From positions 56,522 through 120,521 of the forward strand of contig NZ_JAFMPN010000015.1 in NCBI RefSeq assembly GCF_017351175.1: a DNA stretch of 64,000 bases, read 5' to 3'. Both the position numbers and the translations under genes were made by a program. The notes beneath the pieces were generated by a model. That model saw nothing but the letters and a program-made list of their open reading frames with translations, was not told where the DNA came from and did no database searches. Positions 17,956 to 25,720 of this stretch are shown in pieces; the first letter of the stretch is position 1; each line of letters begins with the position of its first letter. The DNA is from Desulfovibrio sp. Huiquan2017. GTDB taxonomy: Bacteria > Desulfobacterota > Desulfovibrionia > Desulfovibrionales > Desulfovibrionaceae.

Positions 17956-19692
17956 ATGGACAGAACCGAACTGGCCCGCTCCCTGCTGACGCGTTTCGCC
18001 GGCCTGGAAGAGGCCCGCCGCCCGTGGGTGGCTTCATGGCAGGAGCTGACGGAATACATGTTGCCCCGCAAGAACAGCTTTGCCGGGTCCGGGGGCCGCG
18101 CGCTCGGGCGCGGCCGGGTCGGGGACGAGCGCATCTTCGACTCCACGCCGCTGCATGCGTTGGAATTGCTGGCCTCCTCGCTGGGCGGGCTGCTGACCAA
18201 TCCCTCGTTGCCGTGGTTCGACATCTCGGTGAGGGACCGGAGCAAGGCCGACGGGGACGAGGTCCGCGCCTTCATGCAGGAGGCCCGCGAACGCATGGTC
18301 TCGGTCTTCAACAGCGAGGACACCGGGTTTCAGGCACACGTGCACGAGTTGTATCTGGACGTGGCCCTGTTGGGCACGGCGATCATGTACGTGGAGGCGG
18401 ACCCGGGAACCGTGGTCCGTTTTTCGGCCCGGCCGCTGGGCGAGGTGTTCGTGGCCGAGTCCGCGCGCGGCCAAGTGGACACGGTGTACCGCAAATACGA
18501 GGTCACGGCCCGCCAGGCCATCCAGGAGTGGGGCGCGGGCTGCTCGGACGAGACCCGGCGCAAGGGCGAGGAGAAGCCCGAGGAACCGGTGGAAATCCTG
18601 CACGCGGTCTTTCCGCGCATGGACCGGAATCCGGGGGGCTTCGGCTCGGCCCACTTTCCGTTTGCCAGCGTGTACCTGGAAGTCGGGAACAACCATGTGC
18701 TGGAGGAGAGCGGCTACCTGGAGATGCCGTACATGGTCCCGCGCTGGGCCAAGGCCGCGGGCGAGATCTACGGCCGGGGGCCGGGACAGACCGCGCTGTC
18801 CGATACCCGGGTGCTCAACGCCATGGCCCGGACCGCGCTCATGGCCGCCGAGAAGATGTCCGACCCGCCGCTGATGGTCCCGGACGACGGCTTTCTCGGG
18901 CCGGTTCGTTCCGGGCCGGGCGGGCTGTCCTATTACCGGGCCGGGACCACGGACCGCATCGAGGCGTTGCCCGTGAACGTGGACCTGCGCGCGGCCGAGG
19001 ATATGATGAACGGTCGCCGGGAGTCCATCCGGCGGATATTCCTGTCCGATCAACTGACCCCGGAAGGCCCTGCGGTCACGGCCACCGAGGCGGTTATCCG
19101 CCAGGCCGAAAAGATGCGCGTGCTCGGCCCTGTGCTGGGCCGGTTGCAAACCGAGTTCCTTGGACCGCTTATCAAGCGGGTCTTCCGCATCATGCTGCGA
19201 GGCGGGGCGCTGCCGCCGTTTCCGGAGGGGATTTCCCCGGACGACGTGGAGGTGCGCTACACCTCGCCCGTGACCCGCGCCCAGAAACAGTACGAGGCCC
19301 AGGGCCTGGCCCAGGTCATGGAATACCTGTCTCCCCTGGTGGGCGGCCAGGACGCCTTCGGGATCATGGACAATTTCGACACCGACCGGGTGGCCCGGCA
19401 TGTGGCCGAACTGTTCAACACCCCGGCCGACTACCTCAAGTCCGAGGAACGCGTGGCCGAGGGGCGGGCGCGAAAGCGGCAGGCCGAGAGTTCGCAGCGG
19501 ACCGCGTCCACCGTGGCCGATGCGGCGGCCATCGCCAAGACCCTGTCTGAGGCCTACACGGACCGTCCCAGCGCCCTGACCGAACTGTGGTCCATGCTGA
19601 CCGGGACCGTGGCGGCCCAGGCCGCCGCCTCATCCGGCGACGCTTCCGGCGCGGGCGGGCCGGCCGCGAGCGGGGAGGTCCCCCATGCCTGA
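17956..19692 (+). CDS. Phage head-to-tail connecting (portal) protein
   Basis: A 578-residue protein of the podovirus head-to-tail connecting protein family (PF12236 type, T7 gp8-like). Recognisable features are the N-terminal RRPWVASWQELTEYMLPRKN, then RIFDSTPLHALELLASSLGG, YGRGPGQTALSDTRVLNAM and, later, TATEAVIRQAEKMRVLGPVL. Such portals form the dodecameric ring through which DNA enters the capsid. The ATG at 17956 is used; the frame runs upstream into the previous gene. The C-terminal 30 residues are alanine/serine/glycine-rich. The length is near the family norm and the frame is intact, so the gene is either recent or under selection. Confidence 0.88.
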   Translation: MDRTELARSLLTRFAGLEEARRPWVASWQELTEYMLPRKNSFAGSGGRALGRGRVGDERIFDSTPLHALELLASSLGGLLTNPSLPWFDISVRDRSKADGDEVRAFMQEARERMVSVFNSEDTGFQAHVHELYLDVALLGTAIMYVEADPGTVVRFSARPLGEVFVAESARGQVDTVYRKYEVTARQAIQEWGAGCSDETRRKGEEKPEEPVEILHAVFPRMDRNPGGFGSAHFPFASVYLEVGNNHVLEESGYLEMPYMVPRWAKAAGEIYGRGPGQTALSDTRVLNAMARTALMAAEKMSDPPLMVPDDGFLGPVRSGPGGLSYYRAGTTDRIEALPVNVDLRAAEDMMNGRRESIRRIFLSDQLTPEGPAVTATEAVIRQAEKMRVLGPVLGRLQTEFLGPLIKRVFRIMLRGGALPPFPEGISPDDVEVRYTSPVTRAQKQYEAQGLAQVMEYLSPLVGGQDAFGIMDNFDTDRVARHVAELFNTPADYLKSEERVAEGRARKRQAESSQRTASTVADAAAIAKTLSEAYTDRPSALTELWSMLTGTVAAQAAASSGDASGAGGPAASGEVPHA

Positions 19693-19915
19693 GACCAGTC
19701 CTCTTGAACTGCACCGGGCCTACCGGCGGCTTTTCGAGTCCGCCGACGGGCAGGTGGTCATGGCCGACCTGGAGCGGCGCGGCTGCTTCATGCGGCCGAC
19801 CTATTCCACGGACCGGGGCCGGACCGAATTCAACGAAGGCCGCAGGTCTCTGGTCCTGCACGTGAAGCACATGCTTGAACCCGAAAACTTCATCGAAAAG
19901 GAGAACGAACGATGA
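19685..19915 (+). CDS. Bbp19-like phage protein (76 aa)
   Basis: A 76-residue protein containing LHRAYRRLFESADGQVVMADLERRGCF, STDRGRTEFNEGRRSLVLHV and a closing KHMLEP. This matches the small Bbp19-type phage proteins that lie between portal and scaffold genes. The ATG overlaps the end of the portal gene by 8 bases and its TGA overlaps the next ATG, so it is translationally coupled on both sides. The biochemical role of the family is unknown. Confidence 0.75.
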   Translation: MPETSPLELHRAYRRLFESADGQVVMADLERRGCFMRPTYSTDRGRTEFNEGRRSLVLHVKHMLEPENFIEKENER

Positions 19916-20748
19916 CCGACAAGAATGTGGAAAAGTGGCAGATGACCCTGCCCGAGGAATGGACCGTCCGCCAGGTGGGCGAGGACGGGACCGTGACGGA
20001 GGTCCCCCTGCGCGATCATCCGGCGCTGGCCAAGTACGCCACCAAGGACGAGGCCGTGAAGGCCCTGGTCCATGCCCAGCGCATGCTGGGCAAGGCCCCG
20101 GAGGGATATGTGCGCCTGCCCGGCGACCAGGATTCGCCCGAGGACGCGGCCGCCTTCTACGCGGCCCTGGGCAGGCCGGAAAAGCCGGACGGTTACGGGT
20201 TGCCGGACATGGCCCTGCCCGACGGCTTCAAACTGCGCGAGGATCTGGTCGGCGGCCTGCGCGAAAAGGCCTTCGAGCTGGGATTGACCCCGGCGCAGGT
20301 AACCGGCCTGTATCAATGGTTCCTGCCCCAGGTCCTGAACACCCATCATGCCATGGAGGCCGAGGCGGCCAAACTGCGCGATGCCGAGCTGGATTCCCTG
20401 CGGAGCGTGCATCGGGGCGACACCCCGTCCCTGCTGGACTCGGCCCTGCGCGCGGCCGAGGCCGTGGGCGGGCGGGAGTTGCTCGCCGCCCTGGACGAAA
20501 CGGGCGCGGGCAACCGGGCGGCGGTCATCAGCGCGTTCGCCAAGATTGCGCCCCTGGTTCTGGAGAGCGGCTTGCGCGGTTCGGCCCGGGGCTGGGGCGA
20601 GGACCTGACCATCGAGCGGCTGCGCGAAATGATGCAGGACCCGCGCTACAAGGACCCGACCAAGCGCGAGGATTCGTTCGTGAAAAAGGTCAACCAGGGC
20701 TTCGAGACGCTCTATCCCGGCGAGTATGTGCCGGGCAGCCGGATTTAG
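19912..20748 (+). CDS. Phage capsid scaffold-like protein
   Basis: A 278-residue acidic, largely helical protein. It has no strong catalytic motifs; segments such as GYVRLPGDQDSPEDAAAFYAAL, GRPEKPDGYG and a helical C-terminal region fit the putative capsid scaffolding proteins that follow Bbp19-type genes in podovirus cassettes. In those phages the major capsid gene comes next, but here the cassette stops: the following DNA has no capsid, tail or lysis gene. Assignment rests mostly on position and general character. Confidence 0.6.
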   Translation: MTDKNVEKWQMTLPEEWTVRQVGEDGTVTEVPLRDHPALAKYATKDEAVKALVHAQRMLGKAPEGYVRLPGDQDSPEDAAAFYAALGRPEKPDGYGLPDMALPDGFKLREDLVGGLREKAFELGLTPAQVTGLYQWFLPQVLNTHHAMEAEAAKLRDAELDSLRSVHRGDTPSLLDSALRAAEAVGGRELLAALDETGAGNRAAVISAFAKIAPLVLESGLRGSARGWGEDLTIERLREMMQDPRYKDPTKREDSFVKKVNQGFETLYPGEYVPGSRI

Positions 20749-21042
20749 GCGGGCTGTTGAAGGGGGGCGCATTGCCGTTTTGGGGAATCCGCCGCCCGGC
20801 CCACGCGAAGGACGTGCGGCGGGGCGGATCTCCCGATCTTCCCGCGTCCGGCATCAAACCGCTCTTGAAGGGCTCGCAAGACGATGCGGAGGCCCCACCA
20901 CACCCTATCCTGAAAACGGGCCGGGGGCGAAAGCCTCCGGCCCGCAATCCGGGAAAAGAACGATGAACGGCCCGGGCAATGGCGGCGCATTTGGCCCCAT
21001 CGGCACGGAGAGGGACGCCTGCCGCCCCCGGTGCCCAGGTGG

Positions 21043-21255
21043 CTATTCCGCTTCGGCGGCGGCTTCGAGGTCGGCCATGAGCGCGTCGAGGTCCAGGCCG
21101 TAGCGGGCGGCGACGTCGGCCACGGTTTCGAACAGGGCCTTGCAGAGCAGGCACTCGCCGGCCTGTTCGTCGCGGGCGCGGAAGACCGGTTCGGTGGCGC
21201 GGTATCGGTGGACGATGTCCAGAAGGGTCATGTCCGGGGTGACGTGTCGGCTCAC
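21043..21255 (-). CDS. DUF1858-like small protein (70 aa)
   Basis: A 70-residue protein starting at a GTG that overlaps the stop of the kinase-like gene by 4 bases. The sequence (TPDMTLLDIVHRYRATEPVF, CLLCKALFETVADVAARYGL and an acidic tail) resembles DUF1858, including a CxxC pair where that family has its conserved cysteine. DUF1858 proteins are common in anaerobes, often alongside hybrid-cluster or sulfur-metabolism genes; the function is unknown. It is the last gene of the yedE operon. Confidence 0.7.
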   Translation of the reverse strand: MSRHVTPDMTLLDIVHRYRATEPVFRARDEQAGECLLCKALFETVADVAARYGLDLDALMADLEAAAEAE

Positions 21256-22115
21256 GGGAGTTCCCTCATGGCCCGTTCCAGCGCCTGCGGGATGTGCGGG
21301 ACCAGTTCGCCGATCTGCGAGGCCGGGGTTGGAGCGGCGGCCTCGCCTGCGTAGCGGTTGGCCTGGGCCGCCAGATGCGCGGCCCGGGGCGCGGGCAGTC
21401 CGGAGGCCATCAGGGCGCAGGCCATGCCCGTGACCGTGTCGCCCGTGCCGCCCATGGCCTCCATGGCCTCCACGGACGGGGCGGCGACCTCGGCCAGGAC
21501 CCCGGTGCGGTCGGCGATGCGGTCGATGCGTCCCTTGACCAGCAGGCAGCGGGCCGCATTCTCGTTGCGGTAGGCGCGCTCGATGAGCTCGGGCACGCGG
21601 TTTTCGTCCTGGAGAATGAACCCGCGCGTGTAGAAGGGGTGTGGTGCGGCTTCGTCCGCCAGGAAGGCCAGTTCTCCCGCGTCGGGCGTGAACAGGGCGT
21701 ATTCCCCGGCGAATCCGCTCATCTTGGCCGCGTACATGAACCCGGCGTCCGCGATGAGCTCGGGCGGTCCGGCCATGGCCTGGGCGGCCATGAGCACGCG
21801 GTTGTGCCAGTCCACGTCGGGCTGGAGATAGTGGAAGGCCAGGACCGAGCAGGCGCGTCCGGGCAGGACTTCGGTCAGATGGCGGTACAGTTCGCGGCTG
21901 CCGTGGCCGAGTCCCTCGTCCCCGACCAGCAGGGCGTGGGGCGCGGGCAGGCCGAGAAAAGCGCAGGTCGCGGCCGCCGCGGCCAGCAGGGCCGGGGTGC
22001 CCCGGTCCGGGGGCAGGGCGCGGCCGTCTACCACAAGGTCGCCCCGGGTTGTTTCCACGGGCGCGTCGAGGACCGGAACGGCCGGGTCGGGGACGGTTCC
22101 GACTACGACGAGCAT
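21252..22115 (-). CDS. Ribokinase-like protein resembling ADP-dependent NAD(P)H-hydrate dehydratase
   Basis: A 287-residue protein with the ribokinase-like fold of the YjeF C-terminal/NnrD family. The key motif GGTGDTVTGMACALMASGL (near residues 222-240) is the anion-hole and catalytic-base signature, and FTPDAGELAFL corresponds to the HPGE-type motif in modified form. NnrD repairs hydrated NAD(P)H, but this copy sits inside a selenium/sulfur operon and lacks the NnrE half, so a different substrate is possible. It overlaps the DUF3343 gene by 13 bases and the DUF1858 gene by 4. Confidence 0.7.
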   Translation of the reverse strand: MLVVVGTVPDPAVPVLDAPVETTRGDLVVDGRALPPDRGTPALLAAAAATCAFLGLPAPHALLVGDEGLGHGSRELYRHLTEVLPGRACSVLAFHYLQPDVDWHNRVLMAAQAMAGPPELIADAGFMYAAKMSGFAGEYALFTPDAGELAFLADEAAPHPFYTRGFILQDENRVPELIERAYRNENAARCLLVKGRIDRIADRTGVLAEVAAPSVEAMEAMGGTGDTVTGMACALMASGLPAPRAAHLAAQANRYAGEAAAPTPASQIGELVPHIPQALERAMRELP

Positions 22116-22654
22116 AACCGCAGCATCTCCTCATAGGCCAGTTCCAGGGCGTAGCCGCACAGGGTGTGGCCGATCTCCCTGGGGGCGGGGGCCTCGTCCA
22201 GGGTGCGGCCGATGAGCCGGGCCGCGATGTAGGGCACGTCCGGGCAGCCGCCGCCGGACACGTTGACGATGGTCCGGGTCTTCTTTTCCACGGTCAGCTT
22301 CATGTTGGCCGCGCGGACCATGAGGTGGTCACCGAAATCTTTGACCTGAAAGAGGTTCACCGGATCGAGCAGAGGCCCGGTTACCGGCACGCTCTCCATG
22401 GGCGGAATCCCGGCCTCGTCCAGGGTGCGCAGGATGTCGAGCTTTTCCATGAGTGGAAACTCGACCACAAGGTCGCATCCTTTCTGGATCTCCGGGGGCG
22501 GTCCCATGACCCGGATCTCCCGGCCGGATGCCTTGAGCACCTTTTCGGCCCGGATGACCTCGCTGGTGTGCTCGAAAACGAGCAGGCCCCGGTCCGCGCG
22601 CGGTTTGGCGCGCGGGCCGGAAGCCTTTCTTTTGAACAGATTGCCCAGGGCCAA
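22103..22654 (-). CDS. DUF3343 domain protein (putative Se/S carrier-like)
   Basis: A 183-residue protein. The N-terminal half (GLLVFEHTSEVIRAEKVLKA, IRVMGPPPEIQKGCDLVVEF) is DUF3343, a TusA-like domain proposed to carry selenium or sulfur; the cysteine in KGCDLV is the likely carrier residue. The C-terminal half, with IVNVSGGGCPDVPYIAARL, is an additional domain that I do not recognise. It begins 1 base after the tusA stop. The operon with yedE and tusA suggests handling of imported selenium or sulfur compounds. Confidence 0.75.
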   Translation of the reverse strand: MALGNLFKRKASGPRAKPRADRGLLVFEHTSEVIRAEKVLKASGREIRVMGPPPEIQKGCDLVVEFPLMEKLDILRTLDEAGIPPMESVPVTGPLLDPVNLFQVKDFGDHLMVRAANMKLTVEKKTRTIVNVSGGGCPDVPYIAARLIGRTLDEAPAPREIGHTLCGYALELAYEEMLRLCSS

Positions 22655-22655
22655 G

Positions 22656-22874
22656 CTAGTCCCCGAGCAGTTTCAGGCGGAACTCGCCGCCCTCTTCGGT
22701 GATGGACTCCACTTTCCAGCCCTTGCCTTGAGCGGCCCGGGCCACGTTTTCCTTGGACGCCTCGGTGTCCACCAGGACCTCGAGTTCGCCCGAGCCCATG
22801 GCCGTGATCTTGGCCAGGGTATCCAGTACCGGTTGGGGGCAGGACAAGCCCCGCGCATCGACTACTTCACTCAT
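22656..22874 (-). CDS. TusA-family sulfurtransferase (SirA/YedF-like)
   Basis: A 72-residue TusA-like protein. The signature CPxP appears as ARGLSCPQPVLDTLAKI, with C12 as the expected persulfide or selenosulfide carrier. The protein has the usual beta-alpha-beta-alpha-beta length of the family. Its gene lies 10 bases after yedE and 1 base before the DUF3343 gene. In the known YedE/YedF pairing this protein passes on sulfur or selenium delivered by the membrane transporter. Confidence 0.92.
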   Translation of the reverse strand: MSEVVDARGLSCPQPVLDTLAKITAMGSGELEVLVDTEASKENVARAAQGKGWKVESITEEGGEFRLKLLGD

Positions 22875-22884
22875 GATGTCCCTC

Positions 22885-23970
22885 CTAGGCCGCTTTCTTG
22901 CGCATGGTGAAACCGATGAACAGGCAGATGGCCAGGCCGATGAACACGGCCGCGATGCCGTGCGGGCCCACGCCCTTGGGCGAGCTGGCCAGGCCGAAGT
23001 TGTGGGAGAAACCCGCTCCCACGATCATGCCGAGGACGAATACGGCGGCGTCGCCGTCGCCTTCACCGGCCATGAACAGTTGCCTGCCGGGGCAGCCGCC
23101 GGCCAGAGCGAAGCACAACCCGGCCAGGACCATGCCCATGAAGTTCCACAGGCTTTGGGTGTGGGCCACGGGCTGACCTTCAAAGCCCATGTGGAACTGA
23201 CCGAAGATCAGGTTCACGGCAAAGGCGGCCGCCAGCAGGGCGATGACGCCCGAGAGCAGGTGCACCTGCTTGAACAGGATCAGGTCGCGGAAGGCGCCCA
23301 TGGTGCAGAACCGGCTGCGCTGGGCGATGATGCCCACGAGCAGGCCCACGCCGAGCGAGATGAACAGGGGCGCGTGCATGGCCCCGGGGCCCTTGAGGCT
23401 GTAAAAGAGCACCCCGGACTTGGCCGCGTCGGCCACCTGGGGATAGATGAACAGCAGGGCCAGGAATCCGGCCATGATCAAGGGCATGATCAGGCCCACG
23501 GACGAATAGGTCTTCTGGGCGCGGCCCAGGTTGTACCCTTGGCGGAAGAACAGGGTGCCGATGCCGATGCCGACGATCAGCCCGGCGATGCCGTACAGGG
23601 CGTTCAGGTCGCCGCCCGCCAGCCGCAGGATGGCCCGCCACGGGCAGCCCAGGAAGACCAGGGCCCCGATCATGGCGAACACGCCGAGCACGAAGCGGAC
23701 GATAGGCGCGGACCCGGCCCTGGGCCGGAAGTCCCTGCCCATGAGGGCGGCCGCCAGCGAACCGAGCACGAAACCGATGATTTCCGGTCGCATGTATTGG
23801 ACCACGCCCGCCCGGTGCAGCCCGACGGCCCCGGCGATGTCGCGTTCGAAGCAAGCTACGCAAATGCCCATGTTTCCCGGGTTGCCCAGGTACTGCAGCA
23901 GAGCGGCCAGGCCGCCGATGACAAGCCCGACGGAAACGATGCCTTTCCGCGAGGCAAAAAAGTTGGTCAT
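22885..23970 (-). CDS. yedE: YedE-family putative selenium/sulfur transporter
   Basis: A 361-residue integral membrane protein with about nine to ten transmembrane helices. The conserved cysteine-containing motifs of the YeeE/YedE family are present: GICVACFERDI, GCPWRAILRLAGGD, SRFCTMGAFRD and AGGCPGRQLFMAGEGDGDA. The ATG at 23970 has an excellent AGGAGGAGG ribosome binding site; the longer open frame upstream is not supported. It heads an operon with tusA and a DUF3343 gene, the combination linked to selenium metabolism. YeeE from the same family imports thiosulfate, so the true substrate could be either. Confidence 0.87.
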   Translation of the reverse strand: MTNFFASRKGIVSVGLVIGGLAALLQYLGNPGNMGICVACFERDIAGAVGLHRAGVVQYMRPEIIGFVLGSLAAALMGRDFRPRAGSAPIVRFVLGVFAMIGALVFLGCPWRAILRLAGGDLNALYGIAGLIVGIGIGTLFFRQGYNLGRAQKTYSSVGLIMPLIMAGFLALLFIYPQVADAAKSGVLFYSLKGPGAMHAPLFISLGVGLLVGIIAQRSRFCTMGAFRDLILFKQVHLLSGVIALLAAAFAVNLIFGQFHMGFEGQPVAHTQSLWNFMGMVLAGLCFALAGGCPGRQLFMAGEGDGDAAVFVLGMIVGAGFSHNFGLASSPKGVGPHGIAAVFIGLAICLFIGFTMRKKAA

Positions 23971-24052
23971 ACCTCCTCCTTGTGTAAAAAACAAAATTCC
24001 CCCAATTCCGCCACAAAACATAGAGGAATTCATTGCCTTGAACCAATCTTTT

Positions 24053-24095
24053 TCTATCTTTGCTATAGGACTATTCTATAGATTTTTTCGATAGA
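24053..24095. promoter_or_regulatory. Nested inverted repeats upstream of yedE
   Basis: An AT-rich island contains CTATAG at 24063-24068 and again at 24076-24081, flanked by TCTATC (24053-24058) and GATAGA (24090-24095). The outer and inner pairs are arranged as nested dyads around 24072-24074. It lies 83-125 bases upstream of the yedE start and after the end of the PA2778-type gene, so it is a plausible operator and promoter region for the selenium operon. Confidence 0.5.
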
Positions 24096-24215
24096 AACAC
24101 TTGCTGGCCATTGCGGCAACAAGGGGAAGGCGGTCTGGTGTGTGCGGGGCGCGGCGGAGAGGGGGAGCGCATCGGGCCGGACGGGGGGTGCCCGTCCGGC
24201 CCGACGAACGGGCGG

Positions 24216-25154
24216 CTAATCCTGAATGTCGGACAGGGTCTGCCTGAAGGTCTCGATCTGCGGGCCGCCCAGGGACACGGCCTTGCGCGCGGCGGCGAGC
24301 GCCTCGTCGTGGCGGCCGAGTTCGTCCAGGACGTAGGCCAGGTTGTTGAATGCGATGCCGCTGTCCGGCTTGACCTCGGTGGCCCGGAGGAAGGCTGTGG
24401 CCGCGCCGTCGGCGTTGCCCAGGGAGTAGCGGGTGTTGCCCAGGCCGATCCAGGCGTCGTGGCTTTGCGGCCAGCGGGCCGTTGCCGCCGCATAGGCCTG
24501 TTCGGCGGCCGCCCATTGCCTGGTCCGCTCCAATCCCACGGCTCCGTCGAGCCATTCGGTCTCCCGCACTGTGGCGGGCAGGCGCGAGGGCGGCAGGACC
24601 ATGAGGCCCCAGAACTCCGGGCCCCAGGTGTTTTCAAAGACCCGCCAGGGGGTGCGCCGGTTGCGGGTGAGGCCGGAGTTGAGCAGGACATCGCCGGTGT
24701 CGCGGTCCAGGCCGACGACCACGGCGTAGTGCCAGACCGGATACCAGGACAGGCCGAGATTCTGGAGGACGATGACCGGGTTGCCCGCGTCAATCTCGGC
24801 GGACAGTTGGTCCGCGCCGTGGATGACATAGGCCATGCGCCCGTGGCGGCGGGCGGCGGTGATCATGTCGGGCTGGATGCTTCCCCGGCTTGCCGGGGTG
24901 TAGACCTCGGGGGCCAGGGCGTCCGGTTGCGCGGGCAGCCCGCTCCAGGTCATGGCCATGGCCAGGGCGGCCGGGCCGCACTGGTACTCTTCCTGCGGGA
25001 AGAAGGGCACGTCGTGGACGCGGGTCAGGGGCGCGCCGGTGGGCGAAGGCGGCATGACGCCGCCGTACAGGCTGCATCCCGACCCCAGGGCCAGGAGCAG
25101 CAACAGGAGACAGGCGGCAGCCGCACGGCCGCCGCCTGAAAGGGTGTGAAGCAT
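24216..25154 (-). CDS. PA2778-family C39-like cysteine peptidase lipoprotein with TPRs
   Basis: A 312-residue predicted lipoprotein (signal peptide with lipobox LGSGC, C27). The C39-like peptidase domain follows: catalytic C59 in EEYQCGPAALAMAM and H142 in PVWHYAVVVGLD, with the Q preceding C59 acting as oxyanion residue in this family. The C-terminal third carries TPR-like repeats (WIGLGNTRYSLGNADGAATAF and AFNNLAYVLDELGRHDEALAA). It is paired with a PA2779-type gene 10 bases upstream, a combination conserved in other Proteobacteria. Substrate unknown. Confidence 0.85.
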   Translation of the reverse strand: MLHTLSGGGRAAAACLLLLLLALGSGCSLYGGVMPPSPTGAPLTRVHDVPFFPQEEYQCGPAALAMAMTWSGLPAQPDALAPEVYTPASRGSIQPDMITAARRHGRMAYVIHGADQLSAEIDAGNPVIVLQNLGLSWYPVWHYAVVVGLDRDTGDVLLNSGLTRNRRTPWRVFENTWGPEFWGLMVLPPSRLPATVRETEWLDGAVGLERTRQWAAAEQAYAAATARWPQSHDAWIGLGNTRYSLGNADGAATAFLRATEVKPDSGIAFNNLAYVLDELGRHDEALAAARKAVSLGGPQIETFRQTLSDIQD

Positions 25155-25164
25155 GATGCGTCCG

Positions 25165-25566
25165 TTAATTGGCCTTCTTCACGAACGGGAAGACGTCCGT
25201 GGCACCGGCCATGTCGGTAATGAGCAGGATGATGAAGACCAGGAGCGCGGCTCCGACCAGGACGCCGAAGAAGCCGCCGCCCGCGGGCAGGTCGTTCACA
25301 TGCTCCGCAATGCGGTTGATCTCGGCGTCGGACAGGGCGCTGACGCGCTGTTCCACCTCGGACACGGACAGGCCCTTGCTTTCCAGGACCTGACGCACAT
25401 CGTCGCGCTGGAGCTGGGCCAGGACCATGGCGCGGTTTTCCGCGTTGCGGTTGGCCGCCATGGCGGCCTCGGTGGACACAAGCCCGGCTCTGGCCGCCGA
25501 CACATTCAGGGTGAGCAGGGCCAGGACCACAAACAGGCAGACGGATTTGCTGAACTTATTGCACAT
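25165..25566 (-). CDS. PA2779-family membrane protein
   Basis: A 133-residue protein with a signal peptide (MCNKFSKSVCLFVVLALLTL, cleavage near SAARA), a soluble helical part containing LSVSEVEQRVSALSDAEINR, and a C-terminal transmembrane helix at about residues 100-122. This matches the PA2779 family. The ATG at 25566 has a GGAGG site; the long upstream extension would overlap the rlmN gene on the opposite strand. It forms an operon with the C39-like peptidase downstream, and the peptidase may act on or with this protein (inference). Confidence 0.82.
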   Translation of the reverse strand: MCNKFSKSVCLFVVLALLTLNVSAARAGLVSTEAAMAANRNAENRAMVLAQLQRDDVRQVLESKGLSVSEVEQRVSALSDAEINRIAEHVNDLPAGGGFFGVLVGAALLVFIILLITDMAGATDVFPFVKKAN

Positions 25567-25720
25567 TTTGCGGGATCCTCCGGGTTGTCGTTTTTCTCGG
25601 ACTTGCGTGTTATAGCCTACGGCGGGCCGTACCGCAAATGGCGGTTGGGCCTTTCGGGCTGGAATTTCGGGCCGCATCCGGCCCTTGACACCGCCCTCCA
25701 CTGTCCTGCAAGGAACGCCC

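Noticed and set aside
17661..20748. A complete prophage around the portal gene
   Set aside because: No integrase, terminase, capsid, tail or lysis gene and no attachment-site repeat could be seen on either side.
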